A stretch of DNA of 37,508 bases, taken from contig JADLED010000340.1 in the NCBI GenBank assembly GCA_020846335.1, positions 1 through 37,508 of the forward strand, read 5' to 3'. Source of the stretch: Bacteroidia bacterium (GTDB lineage: Bacteria > Bacteroidota > Bacteroidia > B-17B0 > Aurantibacillaceae). Of the stretch, positions 27,341 through 35,312 are shown piece by piece. A program made the translations under genes and the position numbers. The notes beneath the pieces are model-generated. The model ran no database searches, had not been told where the DNA came from, and saw only the letters and a list, made by a program, of their open reading frames with translations. How positions within the stretch are numbered: the stretch's first letter is position 1; the number at the start of each line of letters is the position of its first letter.

Positions 27341-27529
27341 TTCAATTTTTTTTGAGGATTTACCCATTCGGGTTTTACAGTTTAAAATAAAGAAGGCAGC
27401 TCGATTTGTTTAGCCAAATAGGAGGAAATCTATAATGTCCTAACATACAGTACATTGCAATTATTAGCCAAGTTGCTGGGATAAAGCTTTTTCAGGGTAT
27501 AAATTTTCGGTACAAACTCAAAAAAATAT

Positions 27530-27537
27530 TAACTTTG
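27530..27537 (+). promoter_or_regulatory. -7 box (TAACTTTG) for the Sia-like locus
   Basis: TAACTTTG fits TAnnTTTG and sits 42 bp before ATG 27580, the right place for the promoter of the siaC-TonB-siaAB transcript. No TTG stands 19-21 bp upstream, so -33 recognition would be weak or activator-dependent. The rest of the 239-bp gap (27341-27579) holds nothing else convincing. Confidence 0.4.
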
Positions 27538-27579
27538 TTTTTAGTCGGCGAAATTAACTTTATATCAGAACTTTTTTAA

Positions 27580-27951
27580 ATGGAAAACTTATTCATTGCA
27601 CGTACGGACGAAACGCCCGAAATAAATTTTAATGTAAATGGCGATTTACTGGTTAAGGGAGTTTCTATTCCTGAAAACATTCTAAAGTTCTATAAACCGG
27701 TTATGGATTGGATAGAGCGATTTGAAAAACATTCGGTTGAGTTTGTTAAAATGACCTTTGAAATAGAATACGCCAACACCAGCAGCAGCAGGGTTTTTAT
27801 CGACCTTATTAGACGGGTGGACGGCCTTAAAAAAAACGGGGTTAATTCCACTATCATTTGGCGCTATGCCGAAGGCGACGATGATAATTACGATTTAGGA
27901 AAAGACATGGAATACGTTACCAAGGCATTAATTGTTTTTTCAGCCATTTAA
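27580..27951 (+). CDS. SiaC-family (DUF1987) regulatory phosphoprotein, copy 1
   Basis: A 123-aa cytosolic switch protein. In Pseudomonas aeruginosa SiaC is phosphorylated on Thr68 by SiaB, dephosphorylated by SiaA, and in its dephosphorylated form activates the diguanylate cyclase SiaD. Here ETPEINFNVNGDLLVKGVSI (11-30) is the family opening, and N66-T67-S68-S69-S70 in YANTSSSRVFIDLI is the equivalent phospho-acceptor segment; which residue is modified cannot be fixed by eye. The next gene encodes a TonB receptor, starting 10 bp after the stop (or overlapping it by 20 bp from an earlier TTG). A closely similar paralogue lies at 33453. The target is unknown, since no GGDEF gene is present. 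Confidence 0.85.
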   Translation: MENLFIARTDETPEINFNVNGDLLVKGVSIPENILKFYKPVMDWIERFEKHSVEFVKMTFEIEYANTSSSRVFIDLIRRVDGLKKNGVNSTIIWRYAEGDDDNYDLGKDMEYVTKALIVFSAI

Positions 27952-27961
27952 AACTGTTCGA

Positions 27962-29947
27962 TTGAGGCTTGCAGGTAAATACACTTTTTATATTTTAATA
28001 CTGATTACCTGTTGTGGATTTGCTCAAAATACTGATAGTTTGGGCAAAAACATTCTGCATCCCAGCGTTAACGAAATCCTTTCAGTAAAACCCGATTTAA
28101 ACCAAGAGGTAAAAGTAACCATTGCCAATTTAATTGAAACCAATGTTTACGAAGCGCCCAGCGCCATTACCATAATTACCGATGAAGATATTAAACAACT
28201 GGGCTACCGCGATTTAATTGATGTGTTGAACACCGTGCCCGGCATTAATTTTGCCACCGATATTAAAAACGGCGTGTCTATTGGTATGCGCGGTATTTGG
28301 GGCGAAGAAGGCAAAATTCTGTTTATGTTAAACGGACTTGCCATGAACGATATGGCCGAAGGATCCATTGTATTGGGCAATCGCTTTCCATTAGACAACA
28401 TTCAGCGCATTGAAGTAATAAGAGGCGCCGGATCGAGCATTTATGGCGGGCTTGCGGCACTTGGGGTAATAAATATTATAACCAAAAGCGCTAACGAATT
28501 AAATGGCCATTCAATAAACCTAAACTCGGGCTTTTCAAAAAATGCTAACTCAAAAAATGCAATCAACTACAATTTCGGATCAACACTTTTAAAGGGGATG
28601 GACTTAACCGTTACCACCATGGCCTCTAATGGGCAAAGAAGTAACGACAAGCGCAATCTATCTGACGGCACACCCGTAAATTTTAAAGATTCGTCACTTA
28701 CCAATAATTTTTTTCTGGCCTTTGGGCTTAAATACAAAAACCTGAAGGTAAAACAGATTTACGAGGACTATAATTTTCAGGCCACCTACGAACCCATTTT
28801 TTCTTTGATGCGAACACTCACCTCCGAAATATCATATAATCTCAAATACAAATCGGTTTCCTTCACACCTTACTACATTGGTAAAGTTCAATTGCCCTGG
28901 AACAAACAATATGGTGCGCCCGAAATTTACGATGAGCAAAACTTCCGCACGTCGAGGCGGGTTTTAGGTCTTTATGGCGATGTGAAATTGCATAAAAAAC
29001 TAAGTCTGATTTATGGTGGTCAGGTTTACAGAGATAACATACGACATTTTAATCGCGCACTTAAACTTGAAAATGGAAATTTTGTGAATGCCTATAACGG
29101 GTTTAATTTTTATTCGGAAATGCTGTTTATTACAAAATATGCCAACTTTAGTACCGGTGGCCGTTTTGACCGCTTTGCCTATTTCGAACCCAACATTGTG
29201 CCAAGGCTGTGTATTGCAAAATCAATAAAAAAATGGCACTACAAAATTCTTTACGGCCACTCGTTTAAATTGCCACTTCTCCAAAACATTAACCTCGATA
29301 CCGAAAAGGAACTGGTTCCAGAAAAGGTAATTGACATGCAAATGGAAACCGGTTATCACGGAAAAGCTATTGACATTGGCATATCATTGTTCGATCAAAA
29401 AGTAAACGAACTCATCGTGTTTGGATACGATACGGCGTTTAACGAAAGCTATAAAAATTCGGGCAATGTGCGGGTTATGGGGTTTGAGCTCATGTATAAA
29501 TTCCGATTCAGAAATTTTGTTCTCAAATCCAATTATTCCAATTATGGATTGACCAATTCAGGTGTGAAAGAAATTCAGGCAGATACCAATGATTTTAGAA
29601 AGGGAAACATAAGCCTGCCACGCCATAAAAGTGTTACCAATCTTTCTTACATGATAAACCCAAGGAGCACCTTTAATATTTTTTACATTTTTCAGAGCAA
29701 AAAATACGGTTACGAACGCACCTCGCCCGCAGCCAAGGAGGCTGAACAAGTGGAATATCCCGAGACCCATAACTTTAACCTGGTGTATCAATACAACGGA
29801 CTTATAAAAGGATTGGTGGACATTAATGTTGGCATTTATAACCTTTTAGGAACCCAAAATTATTACACTTATGCCTACCGCGAAGGCGCCAGTCCTGTGT
29901 TTGGCATGGGCCGCGAATTATTATTTAACATCAGGTTTAAACTCTGA
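27962..29947 (+). CDS. Small TonB-dependent outer-membrane receptor
   Basis: Outer-membrane receptor of 661 aa. After a signal peptide ending in CCGFAQ, a plug domain (about residues 40-180; YEAPSAITIITDEDIKQLGY, MRGIWG, IQRIEVIRGAGSSIYGG, GVINIITK) precedes a ~480-residue beta-barrel ending in FNIRFKL. It has no N-terminal carboxypeptidase-like domain and is smaller than SusC-type porins, so a siderophore, cobalamin or similar small ligand is more likely than glycan. Both possible starts are TTG (27932, overlapping siaC, or 27962). I prefer 27962, which gives a compact signal peptide. The TPR-phosphatase-kinase gene follows after 5 bp, so the receptor lies inside a signalling operon and is either its sensor or its effector. 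Confidence 0.87.
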   Translation: MRLAGKYTFYILILITCCGFAQNTDSLGKNILHPSVNEILSVKPDLNQEVKVTIANLIETNVYEAPSAITIITDEDIKQLGYRDLIDVLNTVPGINFATDIKNGVSIGMRGIWGEEGKILFMLNGLAMNDMAEGSIVLGNRFPLDNIQRIEVIRGAGSSIYGGLAALGVINIITKSANELNGHSINLNSGFSKNANSKNAINYNFGSTLLKGMDLTVTTMASNGQRSNDKRNLSDGTPVNFKDSSLTNNFFLAFGLKYKNLKVKQIYEDYNFQATYEPIFSLMRTLTSEISYNLKYKSVSFTPYYIGKVQLPWNKQYGAPEIYDEQNFRTSRRVLGLYGDVKLHKKLSLIYGGQVYRDNIRHFNRALKLENGNFVNAYNGFNFYSEMLFITKYANFSTGGRFDRFAYFEPNIVPRLCIAKSIKKWHYKILYGHSFKLPLLQNINLDTEKELVPEKVIDMQMETGYHGKAIDIGISLFDQKVNELIVFGYDTAFNESYKNSGNVRVMGFELMYKFRFRNFVLKSNYSNYGLTNSGVKEIQADTNDFRKGNISLPRHKSVTNLSYMINPRSTFNIFYIFQSKKYGYERTSPAAKEAEQVEYPETHNFNLVYQYNGLIKGLVDINVGIYNLLGTQNYYTYAYREGASPVFGMGRELLFNIRFKL

Positions 29948-29952
29948 TTTGG

Positions 29953-32900
29953 TTGAAAAAAGTCTGCTTCATATTATTATTGTCACTGGCGCAGACTTTT
30001 TATGCCCAGTATTTTGATCCGGATTACAGCCTTGTGAGTTCGCTTGTTTTTAAAAACGAAAGAATAAGAAACCTGCAAACACAATATAAAACACAAAATA
30101 CCAACCTCACTACTTTTCTTGAAACGTTTAATGGTTGGGCAAACGACAGTATTAAAACACACGAAGATTTGGCAGGATATTATACCCTGAAAGCCTTGCA
30201 AAGTTTGCGTCAAAACAAAACAAACAGTGCCATTCAGTTTGCCTTAATGGTAAAAAAACCTGCCGCACTCAGTCAAAACAAAACCGTGCTGAGCAATTAT
30301 TATTTTCTTCAGGCACTAATTGACGCCGAATTAAAACTAAATAAAAAGGCCATCGAAAGCCTCGAGCAATGCAATTATTCCGAAACAACACTGCATTATC
30401 AAACCGAATACCTCAAGGCCCAGAATTATTTTAATCTCGATGAGCACAAAAGTGCCGAAGTTGTTATGCAAAAGGCCATTAAAGAAGCTGAATCCGTGTC
30501 GGCTTATGACTATATTAAATGCCTTTCGTTTTTAACCTTAAACGCCACACACACCGGCAACGATAGCCTGGCACTTAAAAAAGCACTTAAGCTCGATTCG
30601 GCTCTGAAAACTTATAACGGTTCGGCCAATATTGCCAGCATACAGAATAAAAATCTACGCTATGTTTCTGATCAGAGTTCCGAAATAAGTTCCTATGTGG
30701 CAATTGAAGACATTGTGAATAGCAATAATCTGGGATTGTTGTACCGTAAATTTGGCGACTTTAAAAATTCGAGAGCTACCCTGTTGCATTGCATTGCCGA
30801 ACTCGAAAAATACAAGGGACAAAAATTGTTGCCTGAAGTTTATACCAATGTGGGCTTAACGTACACGTTTCTTAAAGATTATGCCGAAGCCGATAAAAAC
30901 TTTGAAAAGGCATTGAGCATTTACACACAAAACGAAGATGGAGGCAAAATTGCCGAACTGAATAATATCATTGCCAAAAACAACCTGTTGGCCGGCAAGC
31001 CCCTTCAGGCCATAGAAAATGCAAACACTGCCATTAACACCGCCTCTAAAACAAAAGACCTGTTAAACCTTTCGTCCTCTTACATCATTCTTTCCGAAGT
31101 GTATTCGCTCAATTCGGATTATAAACAGGCACAGCATTATTTTAAATTGGCCGCAGATGCCAAAAACGAATACAACGAAACACAGGCTTTGCAACTAAGG
31201 CAAAAAGGCACACGCGAATCGGAAATTAATGAACTGTATTACAACACCGAAAAAGAAATAGGTAACAACGAACGTAAAGAGCTTGAACTTATAAAAATAA
31301 GGCTGGAGGCAAAACAAAACGAACAGACATTACTGCTTATCAGGAAAGAAAATGAATTAAAGGAAAAAACAATTAAAACCCAGGAGCTGGAGCGCGAGCA
31401 GGCACTTCGGTCGCTCGAACTTCTGCAACGCCAGCTCGAAACTCAAAAGTACGAAGAGCAATTGGAGCGCTTAAACAAAGAGCGCAAACTTAAAATACTG
31501 CAAATTGAAAAAGACAGAAGCCGGATTAAACTGCTAAGCAGCCAACAAATAATTTATGATAAAGAAAAGGCCCTGCTTGAACAGGAAAGGGAGTCAGGCG
31601 CCCGGGTAAAAGGAGTACTTATTTTTGGTCTAATACTCATTAGCATATTTTTAGGCATCGTTACATTTGGTATGTTACGCATCAACCGCCAAAAAAAGGT
31701 TATCGAATTAAACAATCAGGAACTTAACGCCATACGAACCAATCTGGAAGTAAGCTACGGACAGTTGGAAGAAAGTTTGAACGAAATTGGAAAACAAAAA
31801 CAAATAATTGAAGACAATAATAATTTATTAATCGACAGCATTAATTACTCCTCTAAAATTCAACGTTCACTTATGCTAAACGAGGAGCAACTGAAGGATT
31901 ATTTCAATGATTCGTTTGTAATAAGTTTGCCACGTGACATTGTTGGTGGCGATTTTCACCTCGTTTCAAAATGGGGCAATAAAACCTATGTGGCCATGGT
32001 GGATTGCACTGGCCACGGAGTGCCGGGGTCACTCGTGTCAATTGTTGGATATCAGGAAATCAGTCACATTTTAAACACACAGTACTTATCTCCGGCAGGC
32101 GTTTTAAGGTTGCTCGATTCCAACATCAATAAACTTGTAAACACAGATAATAGTACCTTTTTAACGGATGGCATGGATGTGATGCTGCTCGAAATTGATG
32201 AAGGTACCGGCACCATTACCTTTGCCGGTGCCCGCTCATTTCTGCTGGTATATAGCAACGGCCAACTCAAAGAGTACAAGGGCGACAGGGTGTCCATTGG
32301 CGAATCGGGCAATGTGGGTTTTGATTTTAATGAATCGCGGATTACAATTTCGGAAGGCGATACGATTTACCTTTACACCGACGGCTTTCAGGATCAGTTA
32401 CAGGAAAAAAGCAAAAAACGATTGGGAAGCAAGGCATTTAAAGAGTTAATTGCCACCAATGTTGAGCCTCCCTTTCCAAAACAAAAGGAAGACCTACTGC
32501 AACTTTTATATAAAACCAAAGGAAATGGCCGGCAAACCGACGACGTTTCTGTTATGGCAATTAAACCCCGCTTAACGCTTAACCGCGAATTGTCTTTGGC
32601 CGAAAACCCAAAAATAAAAGAAATCATGCACCGCTATTCGGTAATGCAGGATTTGGATGGCAACCTGGTGGTAATGTATGGCGAAATTAATCAGGCCGCT
32701 ATATTTGCCATACTTAATCTGATTGAAATTAAATTAAAAACCGCGGCATACAAATTAGGTGTTATCACAAAGGTAAAAATACTCGGCGTCGAAATGCTTC
32801 AAAACATTAGCAAGCACCAGGAAATGAACAACAAGGTGCTGCCTTACTTTGTATTAAACGGAATAAAAAAAGGAATCACCCTTATTACCGGAAATTTGGT

Positions 32901-33147
32901 AGATGAAGCAGCCAGAAATTTTATAAACGAAAGTTTGCTTCGTTACAAGCGAATGAGTTATGCCGATTTGCAGGCCACCTACAAAGAAAGTATGCGTAAA
33001 GAAAATGCCATGGTGGATGGCAACGCCGGTTTGGGTTTAATTATAATTGCCTTAAAAAGTAATCAAAACTATGAATTCAATTTTGTTGAACTTTCAAAAG
33101 GACTGTTTCATTTTCATTTTGAAGTAAACCTCGAAAACATATCCTAG
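29953..33147 (+). CDS. TPR sensor-PP2C phosphatase-SiaB kinase fusion (SiaA-SiaB-like)
   Basis: A 1064-aa bifunctional membrane signalling protein. TTG start, signal peptide (1-19); residues 20-410 TPR-like helical repeats (for example YTNVGLTYTFLKDYAEADKN near 297); 410-550 a long charged coiled coil; 553-576 a transmembrane helix; 580-640 a second coiled coil. Residues 655-875 are a PP2C/SpoIIE phosphatase with the metal residues expected: D667 (RDIVGGDF), D684 (DCTGHGVPG), D810 (YTDG), D863-D864 (RQTDDVSVM). Residues about 885-1064 are a SiaB-like kinase with N-box E947-MLQ-N951-ISK-H955 and G-box D1022-GNAGLG1028. In Pseudomonas these activities are on separate proteins. The TPR and coiled-coil part should be periplasmic and the enzymes cytosolic. 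The substrates are most simply the two SiaC-like proteins. Second siaC/siaB genes follow after 305 bp. Confidence 0.88.
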   Translation: MKKVCFILLLSLAQTFYAQYFDPDYSLVSSLVFKNERIRNLQTQYKTQNTNLTTFLETFNGWANDSIKTHEDLAGYYTLKALQSLRQNKTNSAIQFALMVKKPAALSQNKTVLSNYYFLQALIDAELKLNKKAIESLEQCNYSETTLHYQTEYLKAQNYFNLDEHKSAEVVMQKAIKEAESVSAYDYIKCLSFLTLNATHTGNDSLALKKALKLDSALKTYNGSANIASIQNKNLRYVSDQSSEISSYVAIEDIVNSNNLGLLYRKFGDFKNSRATLLHCIAELEKYKGQKLLPEVYTNVGLTYTFLKDYAEADKNFEKALSIYTQNEDGGKIAELNNIIAKNNLLAGKPLQAIENANTAINTASKTKDLLNLSSSYIILSEVYSLNSDYKQAQHYFKLAADAKNEYNETQALQLRQKGTRESEINELYYNTEKEIGNNERKELELIKIRLEAKQNEQTLLLIRKENELKEKTIKTQELEREQALRSLELLQRQLETQKYEEQLERLNKERKLKILQIEKDRSRIKLLSSQQIIYDKEKALLEQERESGARVKGVLIFGLILISIFLGIVTFGMLRINRQKKVIELNNQELNAIRTNLEVSYGQLEESLNEIGKQKQIIEDNNNLLIDSINYSSKIQRSLMLNEEQLKDYFNDSFVISLPRDIVGGDFHLVSKWGNKTYVAMVDCTGHGVPGSLVSIVGYQEISHILNTQYLSPAGVLRLLDSNINKLVNTDNSTFLTDGMDVMLLEIDEGTGTITFAGARSFLLVYSNGQLKEYKGDRVSIGESGNVGFDFNESRITISEGDTIYLYTDGFQDQLQEKSKKRLGSKAFKELIATNVEPPFPKQKEDLLQLLYKTKGNGRQTDDVSVMAIKPRLTLNRELSLAENPKIKEIMHRYSVMQDLDGNLVVMYGEINQAAIFAILNLIEIKLKTAAYKLGVITKVKILGVEMLQNISKHQEMNNKVLPYFVLNGIKKGITLITGNLVDEAARNFINESLLRYKRMSYADLQATYKESMRKENAMVDGNAGLGLIIIALKSNQNYEFNFVELSKGLFHFHFEVNLENIS

Positions 33148-33452
33148 CCTTTTAAAAGGATAATCTCCACCAATTGGATACACGGCCGGCTAGGTTTGAA
33201 GAATAATGCAAAAATTAGTTCTTTAACGTGATTAATGAATCGAAGCTTCACTTTGGCTACAGTAAATTTAGGGTATACCCTAGTTGCACTAGAATCTTCA
33301 AAGCTATCTCTTTTACAATCAGTTAATTATAACCTTTGTTTGACAGGGTTTTTTGGCAGGCTATTAATTGTTGGTAAATCACAGGCAATTCCAAAAAAAA
33401 ATGTTATTTTTAGCAGATTTCTTGGTACAAAACGACCGAAATCCTTTTCTAA
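33148..33452. other. 305-bp gap between the fusion gene and the second siaC
   Basis: Contains CCTTTTAAAAGG (33148-33159), a 12-bp palindrome just after the stop codon, and CCTAGCC (33143-33149) paired with GGCTAGG (33188-33194), possibly a weak terminator. TAGGTTTG at 33191-33198 is a -7 match whose nearest TTG is only 14 bp upstream. A frame at 33235-33498 overlaps the next gene and is not credible. The gap suggests a second transcription unit or attenuated read-through. Confidence 0.4.
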
Positions 33453-33830
33453 ATGGAAAACTTACTGGTTACAGGAACAGAAGAAACACCTGAAATAGAT
33501 TTTAAAACAGATGGGCTAATGCACATTACAGGGGTTTCCATTCCCGAAAATATCTCTGAGTTTTATGAGATTGCGTTTAACTGGCTTAACAATTTAAGTA
33601 AAAATCCTCCAAAAGAAGTAAAATTGGTATTTGATGTGGAATACATCAACACCTCTACCACCCGCATTTTTATTGACTTAATAAAAACCGTTTTTGGTTT
33701 TGAAAACGTAGGTGTTAAATCAAGTATTGTGTGGCGCTATTCCAAAGATGATGATGACAATCTGGAATTGGGAGAATACCTTCAGTTTACCACCAAAGCT
33801 CCAATAATATTTGAACCATTTTCCGAATAA
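33453..33830 (+). CDS. SiaC-family (DUF1987) regulatory phosphoprotein, copy 2
   Basis: A 125-aa paralogue of the protein at 27580 with the same layout: MENLLVTGTEETPEIDF opening, GVSIPENI at 27-34, phospho-acceptor segment N66-T67-S68-T69-T70 in YINTSTTRIFIDLI, and the acidic loop DDDDN near 99-103. Divergence from copy 1 is spread along the chain and greatest in the middle helix (residues 39-56) and near residues 79-87, so the two may dock different partners. The SiaB-like kinase gene starts 5 bp after its stop, making these two a cognate pair by position. In Pseudomonas the family member activates SiaD; here the target is unknown. Confidence 0.85.
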   Translation: MENLLVTGTEETPEIDFKTDGLMHITGVSIPENISEFYEIAFNWLNNLSKNPPKEVKLVFDVEYINTSTTRIFIDLIKTVFGFENVGVKSSIVWRYSKDDDDNLELGEYLQFTTKAPIIFEPFSE

Positions 33831-33835
33831 ACTGT

Positions 33836-34402
33836 ATGATCGAAAATCAAAACCTGGTTGGGCTACTTAAAGGAATTAGCGAACGCGAAAACATTAAAGA
33901 TTACCTTTTGGTAATTTATGGCGAATTCGACCAGATTATTATTTCATCGGCCATTAAACTCATAGAACGTAAACTCATTTTATCGAAATTTCCGGCCAAC
34001 ATTATTACCAAAACCAAGGTGTTGTGCGTCGAAATTCTACAAAACATAACCAAGCATCAGCAAAATCACGCACAGGTGTCGCCCTACTTTATCATTGGTA
34101 CCAATGGCCCCACACTCAATATTTTATCCGGAAACATCGTTACCGAAAAATCGCGCGAAATTATTAGTGCCAGATTGGATGAATACGGTACCGTGGATAA
34201 AAGCGTTTTCAGGGATTATTACCGCAATGCGTTTAAAAATTCTGAATTAACACCCGATGGCAGTGCCGGTTTGGGCCTTCTGGAAATAGTTTACCGCTCT
34301 AACCAAAACGTTAAATACAACATGCGTAATATTGAAGATGGTTACTATTCTTTTGATTTGGACGTGGTGGTGGGTCAATCTGCCAAAGCCATCAGCGCTT
34401 AA
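33836..34402 (+). CDS. Stand-alone SiaB-family kinase
   Basis: A 188-aa cytosolic protein related to the C-terminal domain of the fusion protein at 29953. It has the Bergerat-type ATP pocket: N-box E66-ILQ-N70-ITK-H74 and G-box D141-GSAGLG147 (LTPDGSAGLGLLEI). SiaB kinases phosphorylate SiaC on threonine, and the gene 5 bp upstream encodes a SiaC paralogue, so that is its likely substrate. No phosphatase is paired with it locally; dephosphorylation would have to come from the PP2C domain of the fusion protein. It was formerly only a domain of unknown function (DUF6272), so general annotation may call it hypothetical. It converges on a dioxygenase gene with a 21-bp gap. Confidence 0.82.
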   Translation: MIENQNLVGLLKGISERENIKDYLLVIYGEFDQIIISSAIKLIERKLILSKFPANIITKTKVLCVEILQNITKHQQNHAQVSPYFIIGTNGPTLNILSGNIVTEKSREIISARLDEYGTVDKSVFRDYYRNAFKNSELTPDGSAGLGLLEIVYRSNQNVKYNMRNIEDGYYSFDLDVVVGQSAKAISA

Positions 34403-34421
34403 TCTTCTTTTAAAATTAAGC
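34397..34421. terminator. Possible weak bidirectional hairpin between convergent genes
   Basis: GCTTAAT (34397-34403) and ATTAAGC (34415-34421) form a 7-bp stem with an 11-nt loop that overlaps the kinase stop codon. There is no immediate T-run on either side, so termination would be weak. Confidence 0.3.
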
Positions 34422-34423
34422 TA

Positions 34424-35308
34424 TCACGCAATTTTATTTTTTAATACTCTCAAAGCCTCTTCAAGTTCGAAATCCGTTAATACCACTTCGGTTGAAGTAA
34501 TTGTGGTCACCCTGTAATCCTTATTGGGCATGGTGCCCGGCGCATGAAACTGCCAAAAGGTGTTCTCCACTTCGTAAATATCCACTTCATTTTTATGCGG
34601 ATGGCAAAACCAAATGGGCGCTTCTGTTGGAGCCCATAATGCATGCGCCACCCATCTTCCCTCATTACTATTGTTTATCGGGGTGTAATGAATAATCCGG
34701 TCGTCAATAATAAGTAACTCACCCGCTTTTACATTAATAGATTTAAAATAGTGAATGCCCGGACCATCTTTAAAATAGTTTACATAAGGCCAGTAAACAT
34801 GCGTGTTACGGTATTTTACAAAACCCCTTTGAGAACCAGGAATAAGACAGATTGTGCCATTTTCAAAGTCTGTATGTTGAAGGGGTAACCAAAAAGAAAC
34901 ACTGGTGTATTTGCTCTCATCAGTTATAGTAAGATTTTGATGCGGGTAAACAAATCCTGAACGCGCTGGCTTTAAAAATACATTGGCTTGAGCGCATTTG
35001 TAATTAGCAAGCAACCTGTTTGAAATTTCTTTGAACTTTCGAGTCATATAATCATACACTTTTTGCTTGTAATTTTGATTGCTGTCAAAAAATGTAACGT
35101 GAAAAGACTGTTGACCAATCAATGTTTCCTGATTGCCTTTAAATTCGTCGGAAGGTGTGAACTGAATCAGGTCATTTTTAAGTGATGAAACTTCTTCTTC
35201 GGAAAGAAATGGAACAATGATATATCCGTCTTTATTGAAGCCTTCTTCAAGTGTTGTGTCATTAAAAACCGCACGCCTTTTGATATCTGAGTGAATGTAA
35301 TTGGTCAT
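34424..35308 (-). CDS. Phytanoyl-CoA dioxygenase (PhyH)-family protein with altered iron site
   Basis: A 294-aa protein of the Fe(II)/2-oxoglutarate dioxygenase superfamily, PhyH type. The beta-barrel core is visible (KYTSVSFWLPLQHTDFENGT, CLIPGSQRGF, GELLIIDDRIIHYTPINN), with probable iron ligand H207 and 2-oxoglutarate-binding R218. The first metal motif, normally H-x-D, reads H123-Q-N125 (PHQNLTITD; codon AAT), so one carboxylate ligand is missing. The protein may have weak or altered activity, or another residue may supply the ligand. It starts 4 bp after the neighbouring dioxygenase gene and is surely cotranscribed with it. Substrate unknown; a hydroxylase in a small natural-product or lipid pathway is one guess. 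Confidence 0.8.
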   Translation of the reverse strand: MTNYIHSDIKRRAVFNDTTLEEGFNKDGYIIVPFLSEEEVSSLKNDLIQFTPSDEFKGNQETLIGQQSFHVTFFDSNQNYKQKVYDYMTRKFKEISNRLLANYKCAQANVFLKPARSGFVYPHQNLTITDESKYTSVSFWLPLQHTDFENGTICLIPGSQRGFVKYRNTHVYWPYVNYFKDGPGIHYFKSINVKAGELLIIDDRIIHYTPINNSNEGRWVAHALWAPTEAPIWFCHPHKNEVDIYEVENTFWQFHAPGTMPNKDYRVTTITSTEVVLTDFELEEALRVLKNKIA

Positions 35309-35312
35309 TTAA

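Noticed and set aside
27420..27443. AGGAGG followed by ATG-TCC-TAA, looking like a ribosome site with a two-codon leader ORF
   Set aside because: Bacteroidota start regions in this window show no use of Shine-Dalgarno sites, and a two-codon ORF carries no other support; it lies upstream of the likely -7 box.
33143..33194. CCTAGCC/GGCTAGG compared with the metal-regulator palindrome
   Set aside because: The arms are far apart (38 bp) and in the opposite order from the TTTAGGCTAGCCTAAA box, so similarity is by chance.
33235..33498. An 87-codon frame just before and into the second siaC gene
   Set aside because: It overlaps a well-supported gene in another frame, has no recognisable domain and an untypical composition.
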